Shown here: piece by piece, positions 10,208-20,068 of the stretch
How positions within the stretch are numbered: position 1 is the stretch's first letter
Layout of the letters: each line of letters starts with the position of its first letter
Assembly (NCBI RefSeq): GCF_022565775.1
Contig: NZ_JAIUMC010000007.1
Location: 1-64,000, forward strand
DNA: 64,000 nt
Origin: Natronospirillum sp.
GTDB taxonomy: Bacteria; Pseudomonadota; Gammaproteobacteria; Pseudomonadales; Natronospirillaceae
Direction: 5' to 3'
Notes under the pieces: model-generated
What the model was told of the DNA's origin: nothing
The model's input: only the letters and a program-made list of their open reading frames with translations
The model's database searches: none
Program-made: the position numbers and the translations under genes

Positions 10208-11673
10208 ACACGGATTCCCTGATGATCAACAGTACGCTCAAGCAGTTATCCGAAGGACTGGCCAAGGCAGAGTTCACCAGCGCTGAACTGACCGACGCTT
10301 ATCTGCAACGCATTGCCGCTACCGACGGTGACCTGAATGCCTTCATTACCGTCACCGCCGACCAGGCGCGCGCCGAGGCCAAAGAGGCCGACGCGCTGCG
10401 CGCTCAGGGCAAGGCGGGCCCGCTGACCGGCATTCCGATTGCACACAAGGACATTTTCTGCACCCAGGGAGTGAGAACCTCCTGCGGGTCAAAAATGCTC
10501 GACAATTTTACGGCGCCCTACGAGTCGACCGTTACGGATAAATTACGCACCGCCGGAATGGTCATGCTGGGCAAGACCAATCTGGATGAGTTCGCCATGG
10601 GCTCCTCTACCGAGAGCTCCTTCTATGGTCCGACACGCAACCCCTGGAACACCGAGGTGATTCCCGGGGGGTCGTCAGGGGGCTCGGCAGCAGCCGTTGC
10701 CGCCGGCCAGGCCCCGGTCGCCACTGGCACCGACACCGGCGGCTCCATTCGCCAGCCTGCGGCCCTGTGCAACCTGACCGGCCTCAAGCCGACTTATGGC
10801 CGGGTGTCGCGCTGGGGCATGATTGCCTATGGTTCCTCGCTCGACCAGGGTGGACCCATTGCCCGCACAGCGGAAGACGCGGCCCTGCTGCTCAACGGCA
10901 TGGCCGGGTTCGATCACAAGGACTCCACCAGCAAGGACATTGCAGTTCCGGACTATACCGCCGATCTCGACAAGCCACTCGACGGTTTGCGCATCGGTCT
11001 GCCCGAGGAATACTTCGGCGAAGGCCTGAACAGCGACATCGCTGCCCGGGTCGAGGCTGGCGTGAAAGAGCTGGAAAAACTCGGTGCCACCGTCAAGCGC
11101 ATCAGCCTGCCGCGCACCCGGCTGTCCATTCCGGCCTACTACATCATTGCGCCGGCAGAAGCCTCCACCAACCTCTCGCGCTATGATGGCGTGCGCTACG
11201 GCTATCGTTGCGAGGCCCCCAAGGACCTCCTGGACATGTATACCCGCACCCGGGCCGAAGGCTTTGGCGAAGAGGTCAAGCGCCGCATCATGATCGGCAC
11301 CTACGCCCTGAGCGCCGGCTACTATGACGCCTACTACAACAAGGCGCAGCAGTTGCGGCGTCTGATCAAGGACGACTTCCAGAGTGCGTTCGCAGAAGTC
11401 GACGTCATTGCCGGTCCCACCACGCCTTCACCGGCCTGGAAACTGGGCGACAAGAGCAATGACCCGGTCTCCATGTATCTGGAAGACATCTACACCCTGT
11501 CGGTCAATCTGGCCGGCCTGCCGGGCATGTCCGTGCCCTGCGGTCAGGTCGACGGCCTGCCCGTCGGCCTGCAACTGATCGGCAACTACTTTGCCGAGGC
11601 GCAACTGCTCAATGTGGCACACCAGTACCAGCAGGTCACTGACTGGCATCAACAGACTCCGGCATTCGGTTAA
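10204..11673 (+). CDS. gatA: Aspartyl/glutamyl-tRNA amidotransferase subunit A
   Basis: A 489-residue amidase-signature enzyme that releases ammonia from glutamine for transfer to misacylated tRNA in the GatCAB complex. The Ser-cisSer-Lys triad is present: K82 in AHKDIF, S157 in [10 protein letters not shown] and S181 in TGGSIRQPA. Length and block order match the family. It overlaps gatC by 4 bp (ATGA) and is followed by gatB after 15 bp, so the three subunits are one transcription unit. Confidence 0.97.
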   Translation: MNTDSLMINSTLKQLSEGLAKAEFTSAELTDAYLQRIAATDGDLNAFITVTADQARAEAKEADALRAQGKAGPLTGIPIAHKDIFCTQGVRTSCGSKMLDNFTAPYESTVTDKLRTAGMVMLGKTNLDEFAMGSSTESSFYGPTRNPWNTEVIPGGSSGGSAAAVAAGQAPVATGTDTGGSIRQPAALCNLTGLKPTYGRVSRWGMIAYGSSLDQGGPIARTAEDAALLLNGMAGFDHKDSTSKDIAVPDYTADLDKPLDGLRIGLPEEYFGEGLNSDIAARVEAGVKELEKLGATVKRISLPRTRLSIPAYYIIAPAEASTNLSRYDGVRYGYRCEAPKDLLDMYTRTRAEGFGEEVKRRIMIGTYALSAGYYDAYYNKAQQLRRLIKDDFQSAFAEVDVIAGPTTPSPAWKLGDKSNDPVSMYLEDIYTLSVNLAGLPGMSVPCGQVDGLPVGLQLIGNYFAEAQLLNVAHQYQQVTDWHQQTPAFG

Positions 11674-11688
11674 GAGGTAGCGACGAAC

Positions 11689-13116
11689 ATGGAATGGGAA
11701 ACCGTGATCGGGCTGGAGGTACACGTCCAGCTCTCGACCAACACCAAGATATTCTCTGGTGCCAGCACCCGCTTTGGTGCGGCACCCAATACACAGGCCT
11801 GCGGCATTGATCTGGGCATGCCCGGGACGCTGCCGGTATTCAATGAAAACGCCCTGCGCAAGGCCGTCTCTTTCGGTCTGGCGATAGATGCTAATATCGG
11901 GCAGCATTCGGCTTTTGACCGGAAGAACTACTTCTATCCTGACCTGCCCAAAGGCTATCAGATCACCCAGATGGACCACCCCATCGTGGGCAAGGGTCAG
12001 GTCGAGATCATGATGGATGACGGCACCACCAAGCTGGTGGGCGTCACCCGGGCGCACCTCGAGGAAGATGCCGGCAAGTCACTGCATGAAGATTTCCATG
12101 GCATGACCGGCATCGACCTGAATCGCGCCGGCACACCGTTGCTTGAGATCGTTTCCGAGCCGGATATCCGCAGCGCCAAAGAGGCGGTGGCCTACCTGAA
12201 AAAAATTCACAGTATTGTCACCTACATCGGCGTTTCAGACGGTAATATGGCCGAAGGCTCGATGCGCTGTGATGCCAACGTCTCTATTCGCCCCAAGGGG
12301 CAGAAAGAGTTCGGCATGCGCTGTGAAATCAAGAACGTCAACTCGTTCCGCTTTGTGGAGCGCGCGATCAATCACGAAGTAGAACGCCAGATTGCCTTGA
12401 TCGAAGATGGCGGCACCGTAGTGCAGGAGACCCGACTGTATGATGCGGAGCTGGATGAAACCCGCAGCATGCGCTCCAAGGAAGTGGCCAACGACTACCG
12501 TTACTTCCCGGAGCCCGATTTGCTGCCGGTGGAGATAGACGACAGCTACATCGAAGCAGTGCGCAGCGAGTTGCCCGAGCTGCCGGATGCCAAGAAGGCC
12601 AGATTCCAGTCCGAGTACGGGCTGAGTGAATATGATGCCGCCGTGTTGGCAAGCACTCAGGACATGGCCTACTTTTTCGAAGCTGTGGCCAGCAAGAGCC
12701 AGGAACCCAAGCTGTCGGCGAACTGGGTCATGGTGGAACTGGCAGCGGTGCTGAACAAGTCCAACACGCCGATCAGCGAAAGCCCGGTATCCGCAGAGAA
12801 TCTGGGACAGCTGATTGTTCGTATAACCGACAATACAATCTCATCGAAGATGGCCAAGGCCGTGTTTGAGGGCATGGTGGAGGACGGCAGTGATCCGGAC
12901 ACCATCATAGAAAAGAAAGGCCTCAAGCAGGTCAGTGATACGTCCGCTATAGAAGCCATGATCGATGAGGTCATCGCCAACAACCCCGGGCAGGTAGAAC
13001 AGTACCGGGGTGGCAAAGACAAGCTGTTCGGCTTTTTTGTCGGCCAGGTCATGAAAGCCTCCAAGGGGCAGGCAAACCCCGGTGTGGTCAACGATCTGCT
13101 GAAGAAGAAACTATAA
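11689..13116 (+). CDS. gatB: Aspartyl/glutamyl-tRNA amidotransferase subunit B
   Basis: A 475-residue GatB. The N-terminal cradle domain starts [13 protein letters not shown] and contains [15 protein letters not shown] and [10 protein letters not shown], which form the kinase-like site that activates the tRNA-bound acid with ATP. The C-terminal helical and YqeY-like tail (from about residue 330) binds tRNA and ends [13 protein letters not shown]. It is the last gene of gatCAB and is followed by a strong hairpin terminator. Confidence 0.97.
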   Translation: MEWETVIGLEVHVQLSTNTKIFSGASTRFGAAPNTQACGIDLGMPGTLPVFNENALRKAVSFGLAIDANIGQHSAFDRKNYFYPDLPKGYQITQMDHPIVGKGQVEIMMDDGTTKLVGVTRAHLEEDAGKSLHEDFHGMTGIDLNRAGTPLLEIVSEPDIRSAKEAVAYLKKIHSIVTYIGVSDGNMAEGSMRCDANVSIRPKGQKEFGMRCEIKNVNSFRFVERAINHEVERQIALIEDGGTVVQETRLYDAELDETRSMRSKEVANDYRYFPEPDLLPVEIDDSYIEAVRSELPELPDAKKARFQSEYGLSEYDAAVLASTQDMAYFFEAVASKSQEPKLSANWVMVELAAVLNKSNTPISESPVSAENLGQLIVRITDNTISSKMAKAVFEGMVEDGSDPDTIIEKKGLKQVSDTSAIEAMIDEVIANNPGQVEQYRGGKDKLFGFFVGQVMKASKGQANPGVVNDLLKKKL

Positions 13117-13155
13117 CGACGACAGGACCCTCGGTTCACTGTAGACTGAAACCAC

Positions 13156-13184
13156 AACCCGGCCTGGAAGTGGCCGGGTTATTT
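13156..13184 (+). terminator. Intrinsic terminator after gatCAB
   Basis: A perfect 9-bp stem AACCCGGCC/GGCCGGGTT with a 7-nt loop, followed by ATTT. It lies 40 bp after the gatB stop and closes the operon. The U-run is short, so termination efficiency is uncertain. Confidence 0.75.
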
Positions 13185-13255
13185 CACAGTGAATCAGGGA
13201 TAGTAGTCACACCAGACGGTGCAAGCCGTCCACAATGGACTGCCGGTGGGACAGC

Positions 13256-14128
13256 ATGGATGATAGACGAGCATTCAGGAAGGCGAATGTGCTGCAACGA
13301 TTCGGGTTAGCTCTGATCCTGCTTCTGTTTGTGACCGGGTGCGCGACATTCCGCATTCCTTCAAATCTGTCTGCCGAGATCCTCAGCAGTGACGACCTTG
13401 AACTGGTCGAAGACGGCCTTCCGACCTATCTGCTCACCATGGATGGCCTGGTCCGAACCTACCCTCGAAACGTCCGGGTATTGAGCACTGCAGCGGAACT
13501 CAACAGTGCCTATGCCGGTGTCTTCATGGAAAGCGAAGAGCGCCAGAAGCGCTACAGCGCCAAGGCGCTCGACCTGGCAACCCGCGCAGCGTGTCGGGAA
13601 ATCAGGTCATTGTGCGACATTCGCGAACAACGGGTCAGTGTCGCCGAGCAGACAATTGACGGCATAGACCGCGAACGTGATGCCCCGATGCTTTATTTGC
13701 TGGGCTCCATCTGGGCCGGCTATATCCAGGCGCACAGCGATGACTGGAATGCGGTGGCGCAGTTGCCCAAGGCACAGCGTCTGCTGGAACAGCAGGTCAA
13801 ACTCTACCCTGGCTATAATCATGCCATGGGAGAACTCTACCTGGGCGTAATTGCCAGCATTCTGCCACCGGCTCTGGGCGGGCAGCCGGAAGTGGCACGC
13901 GAATACTTCGAAAGAGCCATCACATTGTCACGCGGACGCAACCTGATCGTCAAAGTGTTCTATGCTCAGGAGTACGCCCGCCTGATGTTTGATCAGGAGC
14001 TGCATGACGACCTGCTGGAGCAGGTTCTGGCGGCAGACCCCAGTCAGGGCCAATTGACACTGCAAAACGCTTATGCGCAATCGCTGGCCAGGGAGCTGCT
14101 GGCGACCAGTAATGATTATTTCTTCTGA
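13256..14128 (+). CDS. TRAP transporter TatT-type (TPR) lipoprotein
   Basis: A 290-residue exported lipoprotein with a hydrophobic segment ending in lipobox FVTGC (C29). The rest is helical and TPR-like (for example LLEQQVKLYPGYNHAMGELYLGVIAS, split by a proline-rich turn), as in the TatT family of TRAP-associated TPR proteins, in which the trimeric lipoprotein docks with the substrate-binding subunit. ATG 13256 is preferred because GTGGGA precedes it; 13235 in the ORF track has no ribosome-binding site. It opens a four-gene TRAP operon, 22 bp before the binding protein. Substrate unknown. TatT members are uncommon outside TRAP systems handling hydrophobic or aromatic ligands, which is only a hint. 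Confidence 0.8.
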   Translation: MDDRRAFRKANVLQRFGLALILLLFVTGCATFRIPSNLSAEILSSDDLELVEDGLPTYLLTMDGLVRTYPRNVRVLSTAAELNSAYAGVFMESEERQKRYSAKALDLATRAACREIRSLCDIREQRVSVAEQTIDGIDRERDAPMLYLLGSIWAGYIQAHSDDWNAVAQLPKAQRLLEQQVKLYPGYNHAMGELYLGVIASILPPALGGQPEVAREYFERAITLSRGRNLIVKVFYAQEYARLMFDQELHDDLLEQVLAADPSQGQLTLQNAYAQSLARELLATSNDYFF

Positions 14129-14150
14129 CCATGGACGAGGAGACTCCGGC

Positions 14151-15167
14151 ATGAAAAAGAATCTACCGACCTTTGTTGCAAGTACGGCACTGTTCATCAG
14201 CCTGCTCCTGACGTCCGCTGGCCTGCTGGCCATGGAGTTGCGCATATCGACCCTGCTGCCTGACGGCACCAGCGAAGTGCGGGCACTGCGTCAGGCCAGC
14301 GAACAGCTCAGCGCCGAAACCGACGGGCGCGTCTCTCTGCGCCTGTTCCCGGGTGGTGTCATGGGCGATGATCTGGCGGTCGAGCGGCGCATACGGGCCG
14401 GCCAGGTGCATGGTGCACTGGTGCAGACTGGCGCGCTGGCGAGCTCTTTCCAGGATGTTCAGATTCTGAATGTACCGTTTATCATCGAGAGTTATGAAGA
14501 AGTCGACCACCTGCGCGACGTTTTCGAAGACGACATGGCACAGGGTCTGCGTGACCAGGGGCTGCATACCTTCGGCTTTATCGACGGTGGTTTTGCCTAT
14601 GTCATGAGCAAGCAGCCCATGCGCTCAGTAGAAGATCTGCGGCAGGCCCGGGTGTGGCTGCCGGCAAACGACGACTTTTCCATCCAGGTGGCACGTTCCT
14701 TTGGCGTATCGCCCACAACCCTGAACATTTCGGAAGTGCTGACCTCGCTGCAAACCGGGGTGGTTGACACCATTATGGCTCCTCCTACCGCAGCCTTGAC
14801 ACTACAGTGGTTCTCCCGCGTCGATTATGTCACCGACATGCCGCTGATCTATACCTTTGCCACCCTCTACATCCATGATCGCTATATGTCTCGCCTGTCT
14901 GCCGAAGACCAGGAAGTCGTCAATCGTGTGCTGGGCGAAACCACACGGCGCATAGATGACAATGCCCGCCAGAACAACCGAGCCGCCTTCGATGCGCTGC
15001 TCAACCAGGGCCTCGAAAAAGTGGAACTGTCCGATGATGAAAGAGCGGCGGTGCGAGATAAGGCTGACGAAGCGCACACGGCGCTGATTCGCGAGGGGCA
15101 GTTCAGCCGTGAATGGCATGACCGGCTGATCGAGGCATTGGAAGACTTCCGCCAGAACAGTCGATGA
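14151..15167 (+). CDS. dctP: TRAP transporter substrate-binding protein (DctP family)
   Basis: A 338-residue periplasmic binding protein. A signal peptide (MKKNLPTF, hydrophobic core, cleavage near LLAME) precedes a DctP fold starting LRISTLLPDGTSEVRALRQ. It delivers an organic-acid-like ligand to the DctQM membrane subunits driven by a sodium gradient. The start at 14151 has GAGGAG 8 nt upstream; the ORF track's 14073 would place the signal peptide internally. The usual carboxylate-binding Arg cannot be placed with certainty. The TGA overlaps the next ATG. Ligand not predictable from sequence. Confidence 0.92.
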   Translation: MKKNLPTFVASTALFISLLLTSAGLLAMELRISTLLPDGTSEVRALRQASEQLSAETDGRVSLRLFPGGVMGDDLAVERRIRAGQVHGALVQTGALASSFQDVQILNVPFIIESYEEVDHLRDVFEDDMAQGLRDQGLHTFGFIDGGFAYVMSKQPMRSVEDLRQARVWLPANDDFSIQVARSFGVSPTTLNISEVLTSLQTGVVDTIMAPPTAALTLQWFSRVDYVTDMPLIYTFATLYIHDRYMSRLSAEDQEVVNRVLGETTRRIDDNARQNNRAAFDALLNQGLEKVELSDDERAAVRDKADEAHTALIREGQFSREWHDRLIEALEDFRQNSR

Positions 15168-15724
15168 ACTCATCTCACCTGCACACAGCGCGCGCGTTGC
15201 TGCGCATTGTTCAGCGCTGGGTATATCGGTTGGAAGACGGCGCCCTGGTGCTGGTGCTGCTCGGCATGATGGTGCTGGCCGTCTACCAGATTATGTTGCG
15301 CAATGTGATGGGCTATACGTTGCCCTGGATAGATCCGTTAAACCGTGCTGCTGTTCTCTGGATAGCCCTGCTCGGTGCCATGGTAGGCACCCGGCTAGAC
15401 AATCACATCAAGATTGATCTGGCTTCGCAGTTTTTCCCGCTCTGGCTGGGCCGGCTGGTGAAACGCTTTATTGCGCTTTGCAGCAGCGTGCTTCTGGCCC
15501 TGTTGAGCTGGCATACCTGGCGTCTGGTGGAAGACGAGCGTGCCTGGAGTGCGGCCACCGTGGCTTCCATACCGGTTTGGGTGGTACAGATCATCATGCC
15601 GATAGCCTTTGGCATCATGGCGTTGCGCTATGCCTGGATGGTGCTGTTTCCGGTTCTGGTGCCCATTGCCCTGCCCACTGAGGATGCTATTCAGGCCACG
15701 GACAAGAGGAATCCGGCTCCATGA
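15164..15724 (+). CDS. dctQ: TRAP transporter small permease (DctQ family)
   Basis: A 186-residue inner-membrane protein with four predicted helices, the normal architecture of DctQ. The motif QIMLRNVMGYTLPWIDPLNRAAVLWIALLGAMVGTR is the conserved core around helix 2. It forms the transport complex with DctM. Overlaps of 4 bp with both neighbours show tight translational coupling. The cytoplasmic C-terminal tail ALPTEDAIQATDKRNPAP is variable in the family. Confidence 0.92.
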   Translation: MNSSHLHTARALLRIVQRWVYRLEDGALVLVLLGMMVLAVYQIMLRNVMGYTLPWIDPLNRAAVLWIALLGAMVGTRLDNHIKIDLASQFFPLWLGRLVKRFIALCSSVLLALLSWHTWRLVEDERAWSAATVASIPVWVVQIIMPIAFGIMALRYAWMVLFPVLVPIALPTEDAIQATDKRNPAP

Positions 15725-16998
15725 ATATGGCCATCTGGTTCGGCGTTCTGATTATTGCTGTCCTTGGCATGCCGCTGTTTCTTGTTCTGCTGACTGTGGC
15801 CGGTGTCGGTTTTTCGCTGTCTGATCTGGATCTGATCGTCATCGGCATAGAACTGTATCGGCTCACCGACTCAACCGTGCTGGTCGCCCTGCCGCTATTT
15901 GCCTTTGCCGGTTACCTGCTCAGCGAAGCCAATACCGCGCAACGGGTTGTGAGGACCTCCCGCGCCATTCTGGGCTGGATGCCGGGTGGCATGATTCTGA
16001 TTGCGCTGCTGGCCTGTGCCTTTTTCACTATGCTCACCGGGGGCTCAGGGGTCACCATCATCGCTCTGGGTGCACTGCTCTACCCGGCGTTGAAAGAAAG
16101 CCATCATGACGACAGTTTCAGCCTCGGGCTGGTCACAACGTCGGGCAGCCTGGGCATTCTGTTGCCGCCCGCCATTCCGCTGATTCTGTTCGGTATTGTT
16201 GCCCAGCAGATGAACATTCCCGGAGTGGATATCGTCGACCTGTTCCTGGCTGGACTGATTCCCGCATTGCTGATGATATTCGCGCTGTATGGCTATGGTC
16301 TCTGGGCCAATCGGGCACAGCCCATTGAGCTGACGCCCTTTGCGGCCCGCGAGGCCATTCAGGCGCTCAAGGAGTCCTTCTGGGAATTGCTGATTCCAGT
16401 CATCATCCTGGGCGGTATCTTCAGTGGTGTACTGGTGCTATCGGAGGCGGCTGCGATCACCGCCCTGTATGTCCTGATCATCGAGACGCTGGTGTATCGC
16501 GAAGTAGGCTGGAAAGCACTGGTCCGCGCCATGCGGGAAAGCATGATCATGGTCGGCGGCATTCTGCTGATTCTGGGTGCGGCCATGGCCTTTACCAATC
16601 TGCTGATCGACCTGGGCATCCCGGAGATGCTGTTTGAGCTGATCAGCACCCATGTCGACAGCCCACTGCTGTTTCTGCTGCTGCTCAATCTGCTGTTGCT
16701 GGTTCTGGGGGCCTTTCTCGATATCTTTGCCGCCATCGTGATCATGGCCCCGCTGATTCTGCCGATTGCCATGCAGTTCGGTATCGACCCCATTCATCTG
16801 GCCATTATTTTCGTCGCCAATATGCAGATCGGCTACTTTACTCCGCCGGTAGGCATGAACCTGTTTATTGCCAGCTACCGGTTCAAGAAACCCATTACCG
16901 AGCTGTACCGGGCTACCTGGCCGTTCCTGCTGGTTTTGCTGGCTGTAGTGCTCCTGGTTACCTATGTACCCTGGTTCAGTCTCGTTCTGGTACGCTGA
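15721..16998 (+). CDS. dctM: TRAP transporter large permease (DctM family)
   Basis: A 425-residue polytopic permease with about 12 helices. Family elements seen include LFAFAGYLLSEA, the elevator-domain GGSGVTIIALGALLYPALKE and the C-terminal HLAIIFVANMQIGYFTPPVGMNLFIAS. It moves the DctP-bound ligand inward by sodium symport. It is the last TRAP gene; yfbR begins 5 bp after its stop and may be cotranscribed. Confidence 0.94.
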   Translation: MNMAIWFGVLIIAVLGMPLFLVLLTVAGVGFSLSDLDLIVIGIELYRLTDSTVLVALPLFAFAGYLLSEANTAQRVVRTSRAILGWMPGGMILIALLACAFFTMLTGGSGVTIIALGALLYPALKESHHDDSFSLGLVTTSGSLGILLPPAIPLILFGIVAQQMNIPGVDIVDLFLAGLIPALLMIFALYGYGLWANRAQPIELTPFAAREAIQALKESFWELLIPVIILGGIFSGVLVLSEAAAITALYVLIIETLVYREVGWKALVRAMRESMIMVGGILLILGAAMAFTNLLIDLGIPEMLFELISTHVDSPLLFLLLLNLLLLVLGAFLDIFAAIVIMAPLILPIAMQFGIDPIHLAIIFVANMQIGYFTPPVGMNLFIASYRFKKPITELYRATWPFLLVLLAVVLLVTYVPWFSLVLVR

Positions 16999-17003
16999 CG
17001 CTT

Positions 17004-17621
17004 ATGAAACTGAGTCATTTTTTCGCCTACTTGAACCGTTTGCGCTGGATCAGACGCTGGGGCCTGAAACGCAACGTGGTGGAAGAAAACGTGATGGAGC
17101 ACAGTTGGCAGGTGGCCACCATTGCCCACGCGCTTGCGGTGATCAGCAATCGCCATTTTGACGGCAATCTGGATGCCGAGCGTATTGCCGTGCTGGGCCT
17201 GTATCATGATGTCAGTGAAGTGATCACCGGTGATATGCCGACGCCCATCAAGTATCACTCTCCGACCATCACCCAGGCCTACAAGGCCATCGAAGAAGAA
17301 GCCGAACGGGATATTCTCGGCATGCTGCCCGAATCACTGCAGCCCGACTTCAGAAACCTGCTGCTGCACGAAAATATCCCGGAAGAACAGCAGCGCATCG
17401 TCAAGTATGCGGACCTGATCAGTGCCTATCTGAAATGCGAGGCCGAAATCAGGGCCGGCAACACCGAATTTTCGAGTGCCTTCACGCAGATAGAAAACCG
17501 CATCCGGGATACCGGCGCTCCGGAGGTCGACTATTTCATGAGCCATTTCGTGGAAGCCTATACCCTGACCCTGGATGACATGCTCAACTACCATGATCGC
17601 TCCATTGGACTGAAAAAATAG
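17004..17621 (+). CDS. yfbR: 5'-deoxynucleotidase YfbR (HD domain)
   Basis: A 205-residue HD-domain phosphohydrolase that removes the phosphate from deoxynucleoside 5'-monophosphates. The metal site residues fall exactly at the positions of E. coli YfbR: H33 (MEHSWQ), H68-D69 (GLYHDVSE) and D137 (YADLIS). It starts 5 bp after the TRAP permease, an arrangement with no obvious metabolic meaning. A short GCGG/CCGC hairpin follows the stop but is too weak to call a terminator. Confidence 0.92.
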   Translation: MKLSHFFAYLNRLRWIRRWGLKRNVVEENVMEHSWQVATIAHALAVISNRHFDGNLDAERIAVLGLYHDVSEVITGDMPTPIKYHSPTITQAYKAIEEEAERDILGMLPESLQPDFRNLLLHENIPEEQQRIVKYADLISAYLKCEAEIRAGNTEFSSAFTQIENRIRDTGAPEVDYFMSHFVEAYTLTLDDMLNYHDRSIGLKK

Positions 17622-17682
17622 CGGCAATACCGCCACCCAATGCCTACACTGACCCTGACTCACCGAACCGCGAGCTGCACCC

Positions 17683-19341
17683 TTGACTGAAACATTGCCT
17701 GCAGAAAAATCGAAGAAGCTCAAACCGCTCTACAAGATGACTTTTCTGGTGGTGGATGATTTCCCCAGCGCCCGCAAATCCGTGCGCACCATGCTGACCC
17801 AACTCGGCATCGAAAACATCTTTGAAGCCGCCAACGCCGTGCAGGCCAAAAAACTGCTGAAAGACCGCCAGTTCGACATGGTCATCTGTGATTTCAACCT
17901 CGGCCCGGGCCAGGACGGCCAGCAACTGCTTGAGGAAATGCGTACCACCGGCGCCATAACCCGCATGACACAGTGGATCATCATCACGGCAGAAACATCG
18001 CGTGACATGGTGATGGGGGCAGTGGAATACCAGCCTGACGACTACCTCGCCAAGCCGTTTGCTTTCGATACTTTCAAGCTGCGCCTGGAAAAGCTGGTGC
18101 GGCGGATCAACGAACTCGAACCCCTGCTGAGCGCCATGGACACCGATGATCACAGCGCCCTGCTGGCCGCCTGTGAAGGGGTCATCGAAACCCAGCCGCG
18201 TTACCGGGCCTGGGCCAGACGCATACTGATCAATGCCCTTATTCAACAAAAGCAGTTGACGCGCGCCGAACAGTTGCTGGATGAAGTGCTGGAGAAACGC
18301 CAGCAAGACTGGGCCCTGTATGAAAAAGCCCGCATCCAGATGCACCATGGCCGCTACAATCCTGCCATTGCCCTGCTGATGGAGGTGGTCAATACCAACC
18401 CCAACAATGTCGCGGCCTATGACAGTCTGGCCGATTGCTATATGGAACTGGGGCAGACAGAGAAAGCCCAGCAGGCGCTGCTGAATGCGGTCAGAGTGTC
18501 ACCGCGTCGTCTCGAGCGTCAGCGCCGTCTGGCCGAGATCAGCAAGGAGCAGCATGACTATGTGATCTCCACCAAGGCCTATCGGGAAGCACTCACCCTG
18601 GCCAGCAATACCCGCCACGATACACCGGACAACTACATCAACCTCGCCGACACCTTGAACACGGCAGCCCGCCGCGGCGCCGACAAGGATCTGCGCAATG
18701 CCTCGCGACAGGCGCAGCAGGTCGCACAGCGGCTGACCCAGCGGTTTCCGGAAAATGTGCCCCTGCAGATCAAGAGTCGTCTGATTCAGGCGGAATCACT
18801 GGACATTCAGGGCCTCGAAACAGCGCGTGATGTCGAGATCGACAAGGTGTTCGACCTGTCCATGCGTCATATCGAAGACATCAGGCAGCCCTTCGCCCTG
18901 GAAGTCGCCAGTGAATTCTATCGCTTCGAAAAACAGAAACAGGGCGACGATTGGGTCGATGCGCTGCGCAAGCAGCATGAAACCGACCTGCCCTTCCAGC
19001 AGAAACTGCTGATGCTGCAAAGCGAACCGGTGTCGGAAAAATCCCGCAAGCGCGCGGCTACGCACAACAAGGCCGGCAACGAGGCCTACCGGGATGGCAA
19101 GTTCCGGGATGCACTGAAACATTTTACCCGTGCTCTCGAGTATTCACCGCGGCATCCCGGACTCATCCTCAATATCGTGCAGGGTTATTTCAAGCTGTAT
19201 CGCGCCGAGCCGGAAGCCGAGCATATCTACAACATGGAGCATTATCTGCGGCGTCTGACCTATCTGCCGCAGGACCACTATCAGTACGACCGCTACCAGG
19301 CGCTGTGCAAGCGCCTGGACCTGCTCAAGGAGAACAGTTGA
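17683..19341 (+). CDS. Response regulator receiver protein with C-terminal TPR domain
   Basis: A 552-residue cytosolic protein. Residues about 20-140 form a CheY receiver with acidic pocket D25-D26, phospho-acceptor D70 (VICDFNLG), T102 (IIITAET) and K124 (LAKPF). From about 150 to the end there are TPR repeats (for example NNVAAYDSLADCYMELGQTE) and an all-helical C-terminal part; there is no DNA-binding or enzymatic output domain. The TTG at 17683 has a poor ribosome-binding site; ATG 17737 would leave only one residue before the receiver strand, so the longer start is kept with reservation. Its TGA is followed at once, in frame, by the ATG of a histidine kinase, so the two are probable partners. 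Output is likely protein-protein interaction. Confidence 0.88.
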   Translation: MTETLPAEKSKKLKPLYKMTFLVVDDFPSARKSVRTMLTQLGIENIFEAANAVQAKKLLKDRQFDMVICDFNLGPGQDGQQLLEEMRTTGAITRMTQWIIITAETSRDMVMGAVEYQPDDYLAKPFAFDTFKLRLEKLVRRINELEPLLSAMDTDDHSALLAACEGVIETQPRYRAWARRILINALIQQKQLTRAEQLLDEVLEKRQQDWALYEKARIQMHHGRYNPAIALLMEVVNTNPNNVAAYDSLADCYMELGQTEKAQQALLNAVRVSPRRLERQRRLAEISKEQHDYVISTKAYREALTLASNTRHDTPDNYINLADTLNTAARRGADKDLRNASRQAQQVAQRLTQRFPENVPLQIKSRLIQAESLDIQGLETARDVEIDKVFDLSMRHIEDIRQPFALEVASEFYRFEKQKQGDDWVDALRKQHETDLPFQQKLLMLQSEPVSEKSRKRAATHNKAGNEAYRDGKFRDALKHFTRALEYSPRHPGLILNIVQGYFKLYRAEPEAEHIYNMEHYLRRLTYLPQDHYQYDRYQALCKRLDLLKENS

Positions 19342-20046
19342 ATGGCCGACCCACAGAAGCCTGCAGACCCGCTCGACATGACGGCCGTTCTGGCCTCCAC
19401 TGTCCATGATGTCAAAAACTCCCTGGGCCTGATCAGCGCGCAGATTGAAGAAGTTACCGCCACCCTGCGCGATACCGACCCCGGGTCTGCCGACAAGTTG
19501 AACCGCATATTGCTGGAAAGCAACCGCATCAACAGCGGGCTGAGCCATATGCTGGGGGTCTATCGCATCGACAACCAGTTGCTGCACCCCAGTCTGGAAG
19601 AGACGCTGGTCATGGATGTGCTGGAAGAGGCCGCTACCCGCTATGCAGGCAATCTGGAACAGCAGAAGATCACTCTCGACATCGACTGCGAAGACGAAGA
19701 GCTGACCTGGGTCATGGATGCCAGCCTGGCCGATCATGTACTGACCAACATACTGACCAATGCCATCCGCTACACCAAAGACTGGATCGGGCTATCTGCC
19801 CGCGTGGAAAACGATCAGTTGTGCATTGCCATTGACGACAACGGCAGTGGTTATCCCGATGCCCTGCTCAACTGTCTTGAGCCGGATGCCAGTCTGCGTG
19901 TCAGAACCAGCAGCACCGGGCTGGGTATCTATTTTGCCGATGGCATAGCCCGCCTGCACCATAACTCGGACACGGGCGAGACGGGTCGCATCGAACTCGT
20001 CAACAAGGAAGGTGGCGGGGCCCGGTTTGCTCTTTGGCTGCCTTAG
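19342..20046 (+). CDS. Soluble histidine kinase
   Basis: A 234-residue kinase without membrane segments or a sensory domain. The phospho-acceptor H22 lies in the H-box STVHDVKNSLGLI, followed by a HATPase domain with N-box LTNILTNAIRYT, G1 box DDNGSGYP and G2 region STGLGIYF. It should phosphorylate the receiver of the preceding TPR protein. It begins directly after that gene's TGA in the same reading frame with no room for a separate ribosome-binding site, so translation depends on termination-reinitiation or on readthrough. The input signal is unknown and may come through a binding partner. Confidence 0.9.
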   Translation: MADPQKPADPLDMTAVLASTVHDVKNSLGLISAQIEEVTATLRDTDPGSADKLNRILLESNRINSGLSHMLGVYRIDNQLLHPSLEETLVMDVLEEAATRYAGNLEQQKITLDIDCEDEELTWVMDASLADHVLTNILTNAIRYTKDWIGLSARVENDQLCIAIDDNGSGYPDALLNCLEPDASLRVRTSSTGLGIYFADGIARLHHNSDTGETGRIELVNKEGGGARFALWLP

Positions 20047-20068
20047 TGGCTCAGAGCAGTGTCGAATT

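Noticed and set aside
19339-19341. TGA between regulator and kinase as a pseudogene or frameshift mark
   Set aside because: Both halves are complete with all catalytic residues, and the TGA is directly followed by ATG, which fits a coupled start.
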